From NCBI GenBank assembly GCA_949297145.1, contig CASFQO010000002.1, positions 62,001 through 126,000 on the forward strand: a DNA stretch of 64,000 bases, written 5' to 3'. The stretch's first letter is position 1, and the number at the start of each line of letters is the position of its first letter. The DNA is from an uncultured Alphaproteobacteria bacterium. Lineage in GTDB: Bacteria; Pseudomonadota; Alphaproteobacteria; RF32; CAG-239. Position numbers and translations under genes: made by a program. Below the pieces are notes generated by a model. The model was not told the DNA's origin and did not search any database. It saw only the letters and a list, made by a program, of their open reading frames with translations. Below are positions 37,064-45,682 of this stretch, piece by piece.

Positions 37064-38587
37064 TTAGTAAGAACGCGCATAGATAACATCAAGCGTTGCG
37101 CCCGGTTTTCCGGAAAGCAGACATTCGCCTTCGGTTCCGCTTTGATCAAACGGAATGCAACGAATAGTCAGACGCATTTCTTTCAATGTATCAAGAGTAG
37201 CTTCATCGCCGGACCATTTACCGCGAACAAAGGCAACTTTCGGCGCTTTACCGTTGTTTTCCAAATAAACATTTTGATGAGCAAAATATTCTTTAAAATC
37301 TTTTGCTGTTTTGATGTTGGTCACAACGTTATTTTGCAAGCGTTCTTGAGCCCGTTTCAACATCGTATCTTGAATGTTTTGCAATTTATCGGAAACAGAA
37401 GCAATAAAGGCTTCAACATCTTCAAAATTCTTCCAATCATTACCGCTGATATTGATACGGTTACGGAACATAACGGCGTTCTTCTCCAAATCTTTAGCCC
37501 CGACTTCAACAATAAGCGGCGCACCTTTACGTGTCCATTCCCACATCTTGTCAACAGCCTCTTTCGGACGATTATCAAGTTTAACGCGAATCTTCTCGCC
37601 GCCAAAGAATTTCTCTTTAATAACGTTTTTGATTTTTTCGGCATAAGCGTTGATTTCATCCGTTTTACTCTTATCTTTAAGAATAGGGATAATAACCACC
37701 TGATAAGGAGCCAGTTTCGGCGGAACACACATACCTTCGTCATCGGCGTGTGTCATAATCAAACCGCCGATAAGACGTGTAGAAACACCCCAAGAGGTGG
37801 TGTAAGCAAATTCTTGCTCATTATTAGAGTTAATAAACGTGATGTTTGCAGATTTAGCAAAGTTCTGTCCCAAGAAGTGAGAAGTACCGGCTTGCAAAGA
37901 GCGTCCGTCCTGCATCATAGCTTCAATGCAATAAGTTGTAACGGCGCCCGGGAATTTATCATATTCCGGTTTTTTGCCTTGAATGACCGGCATCGCCATA
38001 TCATTAACGCACAAGTCTTCATACACTTTAAGCATTGTTTCAGCTTCTTGCTCTGCCTCTTGGAAAGTGGCGTGAGCGGTATGTCCTTCTTGCCACAAGA
38101 ATTCACGAGTACGCAAAAACAGACGCGGTCTCATTTCCCAACGAACAACGTTAGCCCATTGGTTAATCAAAACCGGCAAGTCGCGATAAGAGTGTACCCA
38201 TTTAGAGAATGAATCGGCAATAATGGTCTCTGAAGTAGGTCGAACGATAAGAGGTTCTTCAAGCGGGCTGGCCGGAACGAGTTTACCATCTTCCAAGCTC
38301 AAGCGAGAATGAGTAACAATAGCCATTTCTTTAGCAAAACCTTCAACGTGTTCGGCTTCTTTTTGGAAATAGCTTAACGGGATGAAAAGCGGAAAATAAC
38401 AATTTTCGTGATTAGTTTCCTTAATCTTTTCATCTAATAAGCGCTGAATACGTTCCCAAATTCCGTATCCCCAAGGTTTAATAACCATACACCCCGGAGA
38501 AGAGGAAACTTCGGCCATATCAGCAGCAGCTATCACATTTTGATACCAATCCGGATAGCTGTTCTCTCTAATATTTTTCAGAGCCAT
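37064..38587 (-). CDS. proS: Prolyl-tRNA synthetase, archaeal/eukaryal type
   Basis: 507 residues from ATG 38587 with AAAGGA upstream. The sequence is of the archaeal/eukaryal (ProS type 3) architecture: no inserted editing domain, class II motif 2 region FLRTREFLWQEGHTAHAT, GVSTRLIGGLIMTHADD, a C-terminal domain after the anticodon-binding domain, and the terminal Tyr typical of this form. Most Alphaproteobacteria use a bacterial-type ProRS of about 440 residues, so horizontal acquisition or an old replacement is likely. It charges tRNA-Pro. Monocistronic. Confidence 0.93.
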   Translation of the reverse strand: MALKNIRENSYPDWYQNVIAAADMAEVSSSPGCMVIKPWGYGIWERIQRLLDEKIKETNHENCYFPLFIPLSYFQKEAEHVEGFAKEMAIVTHSRLSLEDGKLVPASPLEEPLIVRPTSETIIADSFSKWVHSYRDLPVLINQWANVVRWEMRPRLFLRTREFLWQEGHTAHATFQEAEQEAETMLKVYEDLCVNDMAMPVIQGKKPEYDKFPGAVTTYCIEAMMQDGRSLQAGTSHFLGQNFAKSANITFINSNNEQEFAYTTSWGVSTRLIGGLIMTHADDEGMCVPPKLAPYQVVIIPILKDKSKTDEINAYAEKIKNVIKEKFFGGEKIRVKLDNRPKEAVDKMWEWTRKGAPLIVEVGAKDLEKNAVMFRNRINISGNDWKNFEDVEAFIASVSDKLQNIQDTMLKRAQERLQNNVVTNIKTAKDFKEYFAHQNVYLENNGKAPKVAFVRGKWSGDEATLDTLKEMRLTIRCIPFDQSGTEGECLLSGKPGATLDVIYARSY

Positions 38588-38755
38588 AACCAAATATCCT
38601 TTTATTAAAATTGTTTTAAAAAGCGAACAAATTTAACACCCAAAAAAAGGTTATGTCAAGAATATTAGTGCATTAAGCATGAATTCGTTTAATATTTTTT
38701 AAGAGTTTTTAGATAAATTCATCAACAGATTAAAAAAAGAAAGGATAAGGTATAA

Positions 38756-39130
38756 ATGAAAAGATTTCTAGCTTGCTTATTGATTGTATCGGCGTTTATT
38801 ATGAACGGCTGCAAAAGTGAAAATACAACCAATCGTATTTACGTTTTTTCGCAACCGGGATGCATCCACTGCGAGCATGCGCGTGAATATATGCAAAGAT
38901 ACTATAAAAATTATGATATCAAAGAGCTGAACATTCGCGAAGGCAATAATATGGGATATATGCTAAGTTATGCTCGAAAGTTTAAAGTGCCGGAGCAAAC
39001 TCTCGGCACGCCGTTTATTGTCATGGGCAAGCAATATGTAATGGGCTGGGGCAATCAACAAGTTAAAGATTTTAACCGCTATGCCAAAGATTTTCGCCCT
39101 CAAAATCCAGCGACTTCCAAGAAAAAATAA
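38756..39130 (+). CDS. Lipoprotein with glutaredoxin-like thiol domain
   Basis: 124 residues. The leader MKRFLACLLIVSAFIMNGC is a lipoprotein signal with lipobox MNGC (Cys19). A thioredoxin-fold segment follows with CxxC at Cys36 and Cys39 (QPGCIHCEHA), LNIREGNN and the cis-Pro region LGTPFIVMG. It would act in the periplasm as an anchored thiol-disulfide protein; partner unknown. AAGGATAAGG precedes the ATG. Confidence 0.8.
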   Translation: MKRFLACLLIVSAFIMNGCKSENTTNRIYVFSQPGCIHCEHAREYMQRYYKNYDIKELNIREGNNMGYMLSYARKFKVPEQTLGTPFIVMGKQYVMGWGNQQVKDFNRYAKDFRPQNPATSKKK

Positions 39131-39135
39131 AAGAA

Positions 39136-39166
39136 AAAGCACCAAGCCGAGAGGTTTGGTGCTTTA
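39136..39166. terminator. Bidirectional terminator
   Basis: The stem AAAGCACCAA/TTTGGTGCTTT lies between the convergent thiol lipoprotein and rubrerythrin genes. Confidence 0.85.
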
Positions 39167-39182
39167 ATCATAAGCGCAAGAA

Positions 39183-39722
39183 TTATTTATTGAAATAACG
39201 TTTCAATAAACCGTCAAAACCTCTGCCGTGACGAGCTTCGTCTTTAGCCATTTCATGGATACTGTCGTGAACGGCGTCATAACCAAGTTCTTTAGCTAAA
39301 GTAGCAATTTTCTTTTTGCCGTCACAAGCACCAAATTCGGCATCAGCACGCATTTGAACGTTTTTTTCTGTAGAATCTGTAACAACTTCACCGAGCATTT
39401 CGGCAATACGAGCAGCGTGATCAGCTTCATCCATAGCGTAGCGTTTGAAAGCTTCGGCAATTTCAGGATATCCCTCACGGTCAGCCTGACGGCTCATAGC
39501 GAGATACATACCAACTTCGCAGCACTCACCGTTAAAGTGTTCACGAAGGCCAGAAACAACACGTTCATCCAAACCTTTAGCAACACCGATTCTGTGTTCG
39601 TCGGCATAAGCCTTATTTTCTTCATCCAAAACCTTAAAAGTTTTAGCGCCGCATACTGGGCAAACTTCAGGCATTGTGTCGCTTTCAATAACTTGACCGC
39701 AAACTGTACATATATATTTCAT
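39183..39722 (-). CDS. Reverse rubrerythrin
   Basis: 179 residues from ATG 39722. The rubredoxin-like FeS4 site is at the N-terminus (YICTVCGQ and [10 protein letters not shown]), followed by a ferritin-like diiron domain with [27 protein letters not shown] and [12 protein letters not shown]. This domain order is that of reverse rubrerythrins, which reduce hydrogen peroxide in anaerobes. It has its own promoter (39760-39788) and AAAGGGA before the start. An upstream reading from 39773 is not needed. Confidence 0.93.
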   Translation of the reverse strand: MKYICTVCGQVIESDTMPEVCPVCGAKTFKVLDEENKAYADEHRIGVAKGLDERVVSGLREHFNGECCEVGMYLAMSRQADREGYPEIAEAFKRYAMDEADHAARIAEMLGEVVTDSTEKNVQMRADAEFGACDGKKKIATLAKELGYDAVHDSIHEMAKDEARHGRGFDGLLKRYFNK

Positions 39723-39759
39723 GAGATTAGTCCCTTTCATAATAAATTTGAACAACGTA

Positions 39760-39788
39760 TATGTAGGGAGCAAAAATCAAAAAGTCAA
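39760..39788 (-). promoter_or_regulatory. Promoter of the rubrerythrin gene
   Basis: TTGACT-17-TACATA on the minus strand; 37 nt to the start codon, but here with an AAAGGGA site. Confidence 0.7.
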
Positions 39789-39841
39789 ATACTAAAAATT
39801 GTGTAAAGAAAAAGTTTTGACTTGAGCAGAAAAAAGAGATG

Positions 39842-39870
39842 TTTAAAATAACCATAAGCACTGTTATAAA
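39842..39870 (+). promoter_or_regulatory. Possible promoter of the CgeB-like pair
   Basis: TTTAAA-17-TATAAA, 62 nt before the ATG at 39933. Confidence 0.45.
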
Positions 39871-39932
39871 GCAAGTGACAGAAAAGCTTAAATCAAGATA
39901 AAAAGCTTAGATAAAAACGAGGGAGATAGTTT

Positions 39933-40946
39933 ATGAGTGATAAGACCATGAAGATAATACTCTCTGTCTTAACGGTAATTTTGCTGGCTTTAATAGTTGG
40001 CTTAGTTGCCATGAAAGGTGGAGCAACAAAGGCCGACTTAAACAAATTAGCTTTAAGAATAGGAGAATTACGTCAATATCGTACGATGAACCGTGCGGAT
40101 GTCAATGCAGCGATGGAAAAAGCATTTGCTCGTGTAGGGTATAATGTTGTTGTATCGACAGAAGATAATTTATATCCGGATGCAGCCAAAGATGCCGGTG
40201 TAAATTTATACATCCGTGGCTATGGTCCATATAATGAAGTAAAAACCAATGCAAAAGGGGTTAATGTTGTATACATCAGAGATTATGATTCTCTGTTTGA
40301 AGAAGAAACTAAAACATTTGACGGTGTAGCAACATCATCACCTGATTTCTACAATTACCTATTAGGTGCAGGATATGCGGCTGCATTTGTTCCTGAATTT
40401 ACAGATCCGTCTGTTTTCTATCCGGCTCCGAAAAAAGAATTGGAGAGAGATTTGCTCTATGTTGGCGATAATGACCGCCCAAGTACGGCCATTGCAGCAG
40501 CGGTAGAAGCCAAATTACCGTTAGAGATTTATGGACGTTTCTGGACCGGAAACATTGATGATAAATTCATCAAAGGCGAATATATCCATGATAATGATTT
40601 AGGCGCATACTTCTCTTCTGCCAAAATCAATTTGGTAAATGTGAGCGAACATGAAGCAGGCTTGGGCATTGTTCCATCCCGCGTATATGATATAGCTGCA
40701 AGTAAAGGCTTTATGATTGCGCCGTATGACAAAGGAATAGAAGCAATTTTCGGTGATGCTATTCCGATGTATAACAATGCTGAAGAATTGAAAACGTTGT
40801 ATAACAAATACATCAATGATGAAAAGGCACGTGCAGAAAAGGCAGAGAAAGCCTATAAGATAGCCGTTTCAGAATATAACGTTGATTTATTTGTTCAACG
40901 AATCAATGGCTTGGTAGAGTTTTTGATTAACGAAAAGAAACTCTAA
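39933..40946 (+). CDS. Membrane-anchored CgeB-like glycosyltransferase-fold protein
   Basis: 337 residues. An N-terminal signal-anchor (residues about 8-28) is followed by a GT-B-like domain whose C-terminal half matches the CgeB/Glyco_trans_1_2 pattern: LLYVGDNDRPSTAIAAAVEA, VPSRVYDIAASKGFMIAPYD and AEELKTLYNKYINDE. Because the anchor is N-terminal, the domain should face the periplasm, where nucleotide sugars are absent, so catalysis is doubtful. GAGGGAGA precedes the start. It is followed 2 bp later by a paralogue of the same architecture. Confidence 0.72.
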   Translation: MSDKTMKIILSVLTVILLALIVGLVAMKGGATKADLNKLALRIGELRQYRTMNRADVNAAMEKAFARVGYNVVVSTEDNLYPDAAKDAGVNLYIRGYGPYNEVKTNAKGVNVVYIRDYDSLFEEETKTFDGVATSSPDFYNYLLGAGYAAAFVPEFTDPSVFYPAPKKELERDLLYVGDNDRPSTAIAAAVEAKLPLEIYGRFWTGNIDDKFIKGEYIHDNDLGAYFSSAKINLVNVSEHEAGLGIVPSRVYDIAASKGFMIAPYDKGIEAIFGDAIPMYNNAEELKTLYNKYINDEKARAEKAEKAYKIAVSEYNVDLFVQRINGLVEFLINEKKL

Positions 40947-40948
40947 GC

Positions 40949-41917
40949 ATGAAGTTGCCTGTAGCACAAAAAATAAGTCTTGGGCTATTGGCCGTTGCCG
41001 CGGCAGTGACGCTATGCGTCCTGCCGTTTTTGGCAGCACCGAAAGAGATTATTTATATTTATACGCAAACAAATCAAATAGATTCTCGCGAACAAGGTTT
41101 GGCCAATGAATTGAAGCGTTTGGGGTATGAAGTTAAAATAAATGATAGAAACCCTCAAAAACGCGACAGTATCGGCTTGTGGTTTTCGCCATCGGGATAT
41201 GTAGAGAAAATAAATCGTTCACAAGCAAAATATAATTTTATCTATAGCGAGAATTATTATCCGCTGAATTGGAATGAAATACAATCAGATGTGATAGTCC
41301 TAACGCCGTATCAAGATTTGTATGAACACTATGTCCGCTCCAATGTCAAAAGTGCCAAGTTTACATTAGGCGTTAATTTGGCAGACTTTTCGCTAAATGT
41401 AGACAATTTTCAGTCAGGGTATAAAGAATATCCGGTGATTTATTATGGAGATAACACGCTTTCGCCCTTGGCCGAAAGATTGCGCGAAGATAAAAGAGTG
41501 AAGTTTTTAGGAAGCGCCGGAGAAGAGGGCGCAAATATTCTGCAAGCCAAAGAAGGCAGCGCCAGAGAAAGGGGAATTTTCTTATCAAAAGCCAATATTG
41601 TTGCTTTGTATAATACCCCAAATAGTCCTGAAACAAAATATATTGTGCCCCAAATAATGGAAGCCGCAGCCTCCGGAGCTTTAGTGTTCAGTACCCCGAA
41701 TGAGGCTGTTAAAGAGCTATACGGCGATAATGTCATTATCTATGAGAACATGGATGATTTTAATAAGTTAGTTTCTTATTATCTCAGTCATCCGGAAATA
41801 ACGAACGCAAAAATTATTGCGGCACAAAAAATCACCGCAGAAAAACTAAGTTCAGAAGCCTCCGCGCAAAAATTACATCAAATGATAGAATGGCTCAATC
41901 AAAACCGAGCCGAATAG
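40949..41917 (+). CDS. Second membrane-anchored CgeB-like protein
   Basis: 322 residues. Signal-anchor or uncleaved signal at residues about 8-30 (ISLGLLAVAAAVTLCVLPFL), then a CgeB-like domain with PVIYYGDNTLSPLAERLRED, IVPQIMEAAASGALVFSTPN and DFNKLVSYYLSHPE. It pairs with the gene 2 bp upstream; the two proteins share only the fold pattern, not close identity, so the duplication is old. Periplasmic placement is inferred. Convergent with the esterase gene, 7 bp apart. Confidence 0.7.
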   Translation: MKLPVAQKISLGLLAVAAAVTLCVLPFLAAPKEIIYIYTQTNQIDSREQGLANELKRLGYEVKINDRNPQKRDSIGLWFSPSGYVEKINRSQAKYNFIYSENYYPLNWNEIQSDVIVLTPYQDLYEHYVRSNVKSAKFTLGVNLADFSLNVDNFQSGYKEYPVIYYGDNTLSPLAERLREDKRVKFLGSAGEEGANILQAKEGSARERGIFLSKANIVALYNTPNSPETKYIVPQIMEAAASGALVFSTPNEAVKELYGDNVIIYENMDDFNKLVSYYLSHPEITNAKIIAAQKITAEKLSSEASAQKLHQMIEWLNQNRAE

Positions 41918-41924
41918 AGAAAGA

Positions 41925-42623
41925 TTAGCGATAACGACGGTTGATGATGGAAGCCGCATCTTTCATTTCTTCATCAATCAAGCGATGTTCAATTCCGTCA
42001 TATTCAATCGCTTCCCAATCAATATTGTGCTTCTCCAGCCAGTCTTTAGTAAAATCAAGCGTTTTATATTGAACCGAAAGGTCGCTGGTACCATGGAATA
42101 GATAAATTTCCGGCCGGGAAGATAGTTCTTTTTCAAGCATGTCTTTTCCGCAAATAATTCCGGCAAAGGGGAAAACACCGCCAAGTTCATATTTGCGTGT
42201 CAATCCGACATACATCGAAAGCATCGCCCCTTGAGAAAAGCCCATCAAAAAGGTATCTCTATTTTTAACTTTAAGCTCGCGTTGCAAAGAAGTAATAAAC
42301 GAATTCATTTTCTTAGCAACTTGACTGATACGAAGACCGGTCTTGTTGTAAATTTCCACAATTTCAGCAGTGGATGTTTCAGGCTTTCTCCTCTTGCGGC
42401 CCGGATCAACATCAACCAAGGCGTACCATTGTTTTTTAGCGGGGTTTCGTTCGCTTTGCATATCGGCCTCCGGTACCACAACCAAAGCCTCCGGAACATT
42501 TTGAGCCAGAGTTTCGGCAAACGGTTCAACATCTTCAATGCAGCTGTTATAGCCATGTAAGAACACAATAAGTTTATTAACCTTACTGCCGGACTGAAAA
42601 GCTTTGTATTTATAGATACTCAT
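41925..42623 (-). CDS. Alpha/beta hydrolase, phospholipase/carboxylesterase type
   Basis: 232 residues, no signal peptide. LIVFLHGYNS near residue 20 gives the oxyanion loop, GFSQGA carries the nucleophile Ser130, HGTSD the acid and the His sits in EHRLI near the end. This is the carboxylesterase/phospholipase subfamily (YpfH-like). AAAGGGGG precedes the ATG. Substrate unknown. Confidence 0.88.
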   Translation of the reverse strand: MSIYKYKAFQSGSKVNKLIVFLHGYNSCIEDVEPFAETLAQNVPEALVVVPEADMQSERNPAKKQWYALVDVDPGRKRRKPETSTAEIVEIYNKTGLRISQVAKKMNSFITSLQRELKVKNRDTFLMGFSQGAMLSMYVGLTRKYELGGVFPFAGIICGKDMLEKELSSRPEIYLFHGTSDLSVQYKTLDFTKDWLEKHNIDWEAIEYDGIEHRLIDEEMKDAASIINRRYR

Positions 42624-42738
42624 AAAATCCCCCTTTAATATAAAGATGTTTAGCCGTATAAAAGTTAAGAATAAGCTAATATATACGAAAAATTTACGAA
42701 TATTGAGTAAGAATTTTCAGAAACAAAAGAGGGAAACC

Positions 42739-44016
42739 ATGTTGCACCACCATAGCGTATATGAAAAAATTGTCACGGCAATCTGCAAAAAACAAGATTT
42801 AAAATATAGCGATTATGCCGAAGAATGGCGCCGCCGCGGACATTATAGAGAGGAATTTGCCACATTTTCGACCTATGCGCGCTATGTGTACGGTTTGGTT
42901 AATCAAAAAGATTTCAATTTGAAATCGGCAATAGAAACCGCAAAGAAAGCCCAAATAACCGAAGCCCCAATACCTGAGTTTTTATTTCTACCTTCAGAAA
43001 AGAAAACAATCTTAAGAGCCGAAGAACAGGGGCGCATCAAAGCCGGAGAGGTTATAACGTTTAAAGGGTATAACAGAAAAATTATCGGTTATGACTACAC
43101 GAACTTACCCGCCGATACCGATGCGTTTGTGGTGTTTTCGGGGCACCCGGGAGCCGCAAGTCCGGCCGTTTATGCGTGGTTTAAACATTTGCACCGCACC
43201 AAACACGCCGTCAAACTAATTTTTTTAGGTTTAAGGGATAATCAAGGCAATTCCGACTTTACCGATTCAAGTTTAATTTATAATGTGGGGTCCGAGCAAG
43301 AGATGTATCGCCGGTATTTTAAGGCGATGGGGGTTTCGCATGAAATAGTGGATGAGTGCATTAGCGAAGCCTATGATATCTCCACCAAGGATAATATTCA
43401 AAGATTATCCGAGATAAAAAATAAAATCTGGGGGAACAGAGAGGTAAAATTCGCCATGTTCGGCTATCCGGTGTATCAAACTCGTGTGGCCACGGAGTTT
43501 GCATGGAGCTTTGCACAAATGGAAAAGGCCGGGACATGCCAAGGCGTAAACTTCATAATGCCCGCGTATAAACCCAGTCAAAACGAATATGAGCGTTATT
43601 TTTCATATGATAATCTAAATGGTATCGCCGCAGACATTATCATCGGCAACTGCACGGCCCATCCGTATCGCGTCAAAGGCGAACCTCGTTTTAACATCGG
43701 TTGGGGAAAATATCCTGAAAGCTATAAAAAGATATTGCCATTGAGTTTGGTATATTCCTATCCGAATGTCGCGCACGAATTAGCCGGAACAGACATCAAA
43801 GTTGCAACCGTATTAAAAATTTTGCGAGCCATCCAGCATAAGACCTATGGATACGAGCATCCCAAGAAAACGGATAAGCAGATAAGCTACAATGTTTTAG
43901 AAATGCGCCGTCGGTTGGTAGCAGAAAAATTAACCAGTAAAGAGCTGATAAAAACCGGTTATGACTTAAGCAAGAACGAATATTTAAGCCGCCTGCAAGC
44001 CTGCCAGAGAGAGTGA
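42739..44016 (+). CDS. YdcF-like (DUF218-type) protein
   Basis: 425 residues from ATG 42739, which follows GAGGGA; an earlier ATG at 42646 lacks a site. The first 125 residues are polar and helical. The second part has the alternating pattern of YdcF/SanA (DUF218) domains: DAFVVFSGHPGAASPAV, SEQEMYRRYFKAMGV, the loop STKDNIQRL, and VKFAMFGYPVYQTRVATEF. Such domains bind nucleotides or SAM; activity is uncertain. A related protein is encoded at 61250-62428. No membrane helix is present, unlike SanA or ElyC. Confidence 0.6.
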   Translation: MLHHHSVYEKIVTAICKKQDLKYSDYAEEWRRRGHYREEFATFSTYARYVYGLVNQKDFNLKSAIETAKKAQITEAPIPEFLFLPSEKKTILRAEEQGRIKAGEVITFKGYNRKIIGYDYTNLPADTDAFVVFSGHPGAASPAVYAWFKHLHRTKHAVKLIFLGLRDNQGNSDFTDSSLIYNVGSEQEMYRRYFKAMGVSHEIVDECISEAYDISTKDNIQRLSEIKNKIWGNREVKFAMFGYPVYQTRVATEFAWSFAQMEKAGTCQGVNFIMPAYKPSQNEYERYFSYDNLNGIAADIIIGNCTAHPYRVKGEPRFNIGWGKYPESYKKILPLSLVYSYPNVAHELAGTDIKVATVLKILRAIQHKTYGYEHPKKTDKQISYNVLEMRRRLVAEKLTSKELIKTGYDLSKNEYLSRLQACQRE

Positions 44017-44038
44017 AAAGAGGTTGTGAAAAAAGCGC

Positions 44039-44067
44039 TTGACAAGTCTGATAAAAAGAACTAAAGT
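44039..44067 (+). promoter_or_regulatory. lexA promoter
   Basis: TTGACA-17-TAAAGT, with the LexA operator overlapping the -10 box. Confidence 0.85.
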
Positions 44068-44082
44068 AGAACAAAATTGAAC
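44058..44082 (+). promoter_or_regulatory. LexA operator (alphaproteobacterial SOS box)
   Basis: GAAC-N7-GAAC at 44058-44072, the direct-repeat LexA site of Alphaproteobacteria, overlaps the -10 box. A third GAAC at 44079-44082, spaced by 6, may extend the site. Autoregulation of lexA is expected. Confidence 0.9.
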
Positions 44083-44097
44083 GCAGACGGAGGGAAT

Positions 44098-44775
44098 ATG
44101 TTAACGCCAAAACAGCATAAACTATTGGTTTATATAGATAATTTTATTAAAGAAACCGGTCATTCACCATCATTTGAAGAGATGAAAAATGCGGTCGGGT
44201 TAAAGTCAAAATCCGGCATCCACGCTTTGATAAACGCTCTGGAAGAAAGAGGATTTATCCGTAAACTGGCGCATAAAGCCCGCGCCTTGGAAGTCTTAAA
44301 AGTCCCGCAAATTGAAGCGCATTTAGACGAAGCGGAAGAACTCTCAGAGGCAGAACATTTTGCCAATGATAATGGAGAAACAGAATTTTCGCTGATGATA
44401 CCATTATATGGCAAAATTGCCGCCGGTACCCCGATAGAGGCCATAGCCAATCCTTCGGAGTATATTTATATCCCCAAAAGCTTTTCTACCAAATCAGAAC
44501 TATATGCGCTGACGATTGAAGGTGAGTCTATGATTGAGGCAGGGATTTTTGATGGCGATACGGCCATCATCCGCAGAGCCGATAGAGCCGAAAACGGTCA
44601 AATCGTTGTGGCCTTGGTCGATAATGAAGAAGCTACGTTGAAGGTGTTGGATAAAAAAGGCGGTAATGAAGTTTGGTTATTACCTTGCAATAAAGATTAC
44701 AGTCCGATAAAATTAACGGCAGACCGCTTAAAAATACAAGGTATTTTGTACGGTATCGTTCGCAAATATAATTAA
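44098..44775 (+). CDS. lexA: SOS repressor LexA
   Basis: 225 residues from ATG 44098, which has ACGGAGGG in front. Residues 1-68 are a winged helix (MLTPKQHKLLVYIDNFIKET and KSKSGIHALINALEERGFIRK). The self-cleavage site is Ala109-Gly110 (GKIAAGTPIEA), with catalytic Ser144 in EGESMIEAG and Lys182 in EATLKVL. It represses SOS genes until RecA filaments trigger cleavage. Two operators of the right type lie in this window, here and before umuC. mtnN follows 11 bp later on the same transcript. Confidence 0.97.
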   Translation: MLTPKQHKLLVYIDNFIKETGHSPSFEEMKNAVGLKSKSGIHALINALEERGFIRKLAHKARALEVLKVPQIEAHLDEAEELSEAEHFANDNGETEFSLMIPLYGKIAAGTPIEAIANPSEYIYIPKSFSTKSELYALTIEGESMIEAGIFDGDTAIIRRADRAENGQIVVALVDNEEATLKVLDKKGGNEVWLLPCNKDYSPIKLTADRLKIQGILYGIVRKYN

Positions 44776-44786
44776 GAGGAGCCAAG

Positions 44787-45473
44787 ATGAAAACCATAGC
44801 CGTCATAACCGCGATGGATAGTGAATATGATGCTGTCCGCAAACTATATAATTTTTCAGAAGACGGAGATTTTCCGGAAACGGAAGCTCACGGCAATAAG
44901 ATACTGCTGATAAAAAGCGGTATCGGCAAAGTAAATGCGGCCTTAGCTGCGCAAAAGGCGTGCGATGCCGGTGCGGATTTGCTTATGACCACGGGGCTTG
45001 CCGGAGGGATAGATGCCAGTCTGCAACAAGGAGATATCGTACTGGCCGAAAAGGTATGTTATCACGATGTGTGGTGCGGAGAGCCCAATGCCAAAGGCCA
45101 AGTGCAGGGGTTGCCATTGTATTTTGAAACACGCCCGAACATTATCGGGAAGATAATAGAAGGCTTGCCGGAAGGATATCTGAAAGCGGGATTAACCGTC
45201 AGCGGAGATCAATTTTTGACCGATGCCAAACGGTTAAAAGAAATAAAAAAAGAATTTCCCGAAGCTCTGGCCGTTGATATGGAAAGTGCTGCTATTGCTC
45301 AAACGGCGTTTTTGAACGAGCGCCGTCCATATATTTCTTTGCGGATTATCAGTGATGTCGTCGGGAAAGTTAATCAAGAAGAAGAATATAACAATTTCTG
45401 GCAAAATGTTCCCGAAAAAGCTGCCTTAATGGTTGATGTCGTTTTGCACGCGCTGAATGAAGAATGGCTGTAA
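44787..45473 (+). CDS. mtnN: 5'-methylthioadenosine/S-adenosylhomocysteine nucleosidase
   Basis: 228 residues. ITAMDSEYDAV at the start, TTGLAGGIDASLQQGDIVLA in the middle and VDMESAAIAQTAF, with the substrate-binding Met-Glu pair, and RIISDVVGK with the catalytic Asp, are characteristic. It removes toxic by-products of SAM use. AAGAGGAG precedes the ATG; it lies 11 bp after lexA, so SOS induction could spill onto it. Confidence 0.93.
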   Translation: MKTIAVITAMDSEYDAVRKLYNFSEDGDFPETEAHGNKILLIKSGIGKVNAALAAQKACDAGADLLMTTGLAGGIDASLQQGDIVLAEKVCYHDVWCGEPNAKGQVQGLPLYFETRPNIIGKIIEGLPEGYLKAGLTVSGDQFLTDAKRLKEIKKEFPEALAVDMESAAIAQTAFLNERRPYISLRIISDVVGKVNQEEEYNNFWQNVPEKAALMVDVVLHALNEEWL

Positions 45474-45592
45474 GCAAGAGAGGAAGAGGCAATACAAGAG
45501 ATCAAGAAGAAATTAAAGAAAAGTAAAATGCAGCATAAAAAATTAGAGTGCTGGAAAAATTAAAAGAAAAAGTAGAATGATGCAAAACATAA

Positions 45593-45620
45593 AAGAGCAG
45601 GGGGCAATCTCCTGCTTTTT
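45593..45620 (+). terminator. Terminator of lexA-mtnN
   Basis: The stem AGCAGG/CCTGCT with a 9-nt loop is followed by five T residues. Confidence 0.8.
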
Positions 45621-45623
45621 GGT

Positions 45624-45661
45624 ATAAAAAAGAGGAAACAATCACAAGACTGTTCCCTCTA
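45624..45661 (-). terminator. Terminator of the DUF805 gene
   Basis: The interrupted stem AGAGG-AACA/TGTT-CCTCT is followed by six T residues on the minus strand. Confidence 0.8.
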
Positions 45662-45682
45662 AAACAATCCGATTATCCACCT

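Noticed and set aside
37055..38212. 385-codon open frame antisense to proS
   Set aside because: It is a mirror of the proS coding frame, lacks a ribosome site and its translation is rich in Phe, Asn and Arg without domain pattern.
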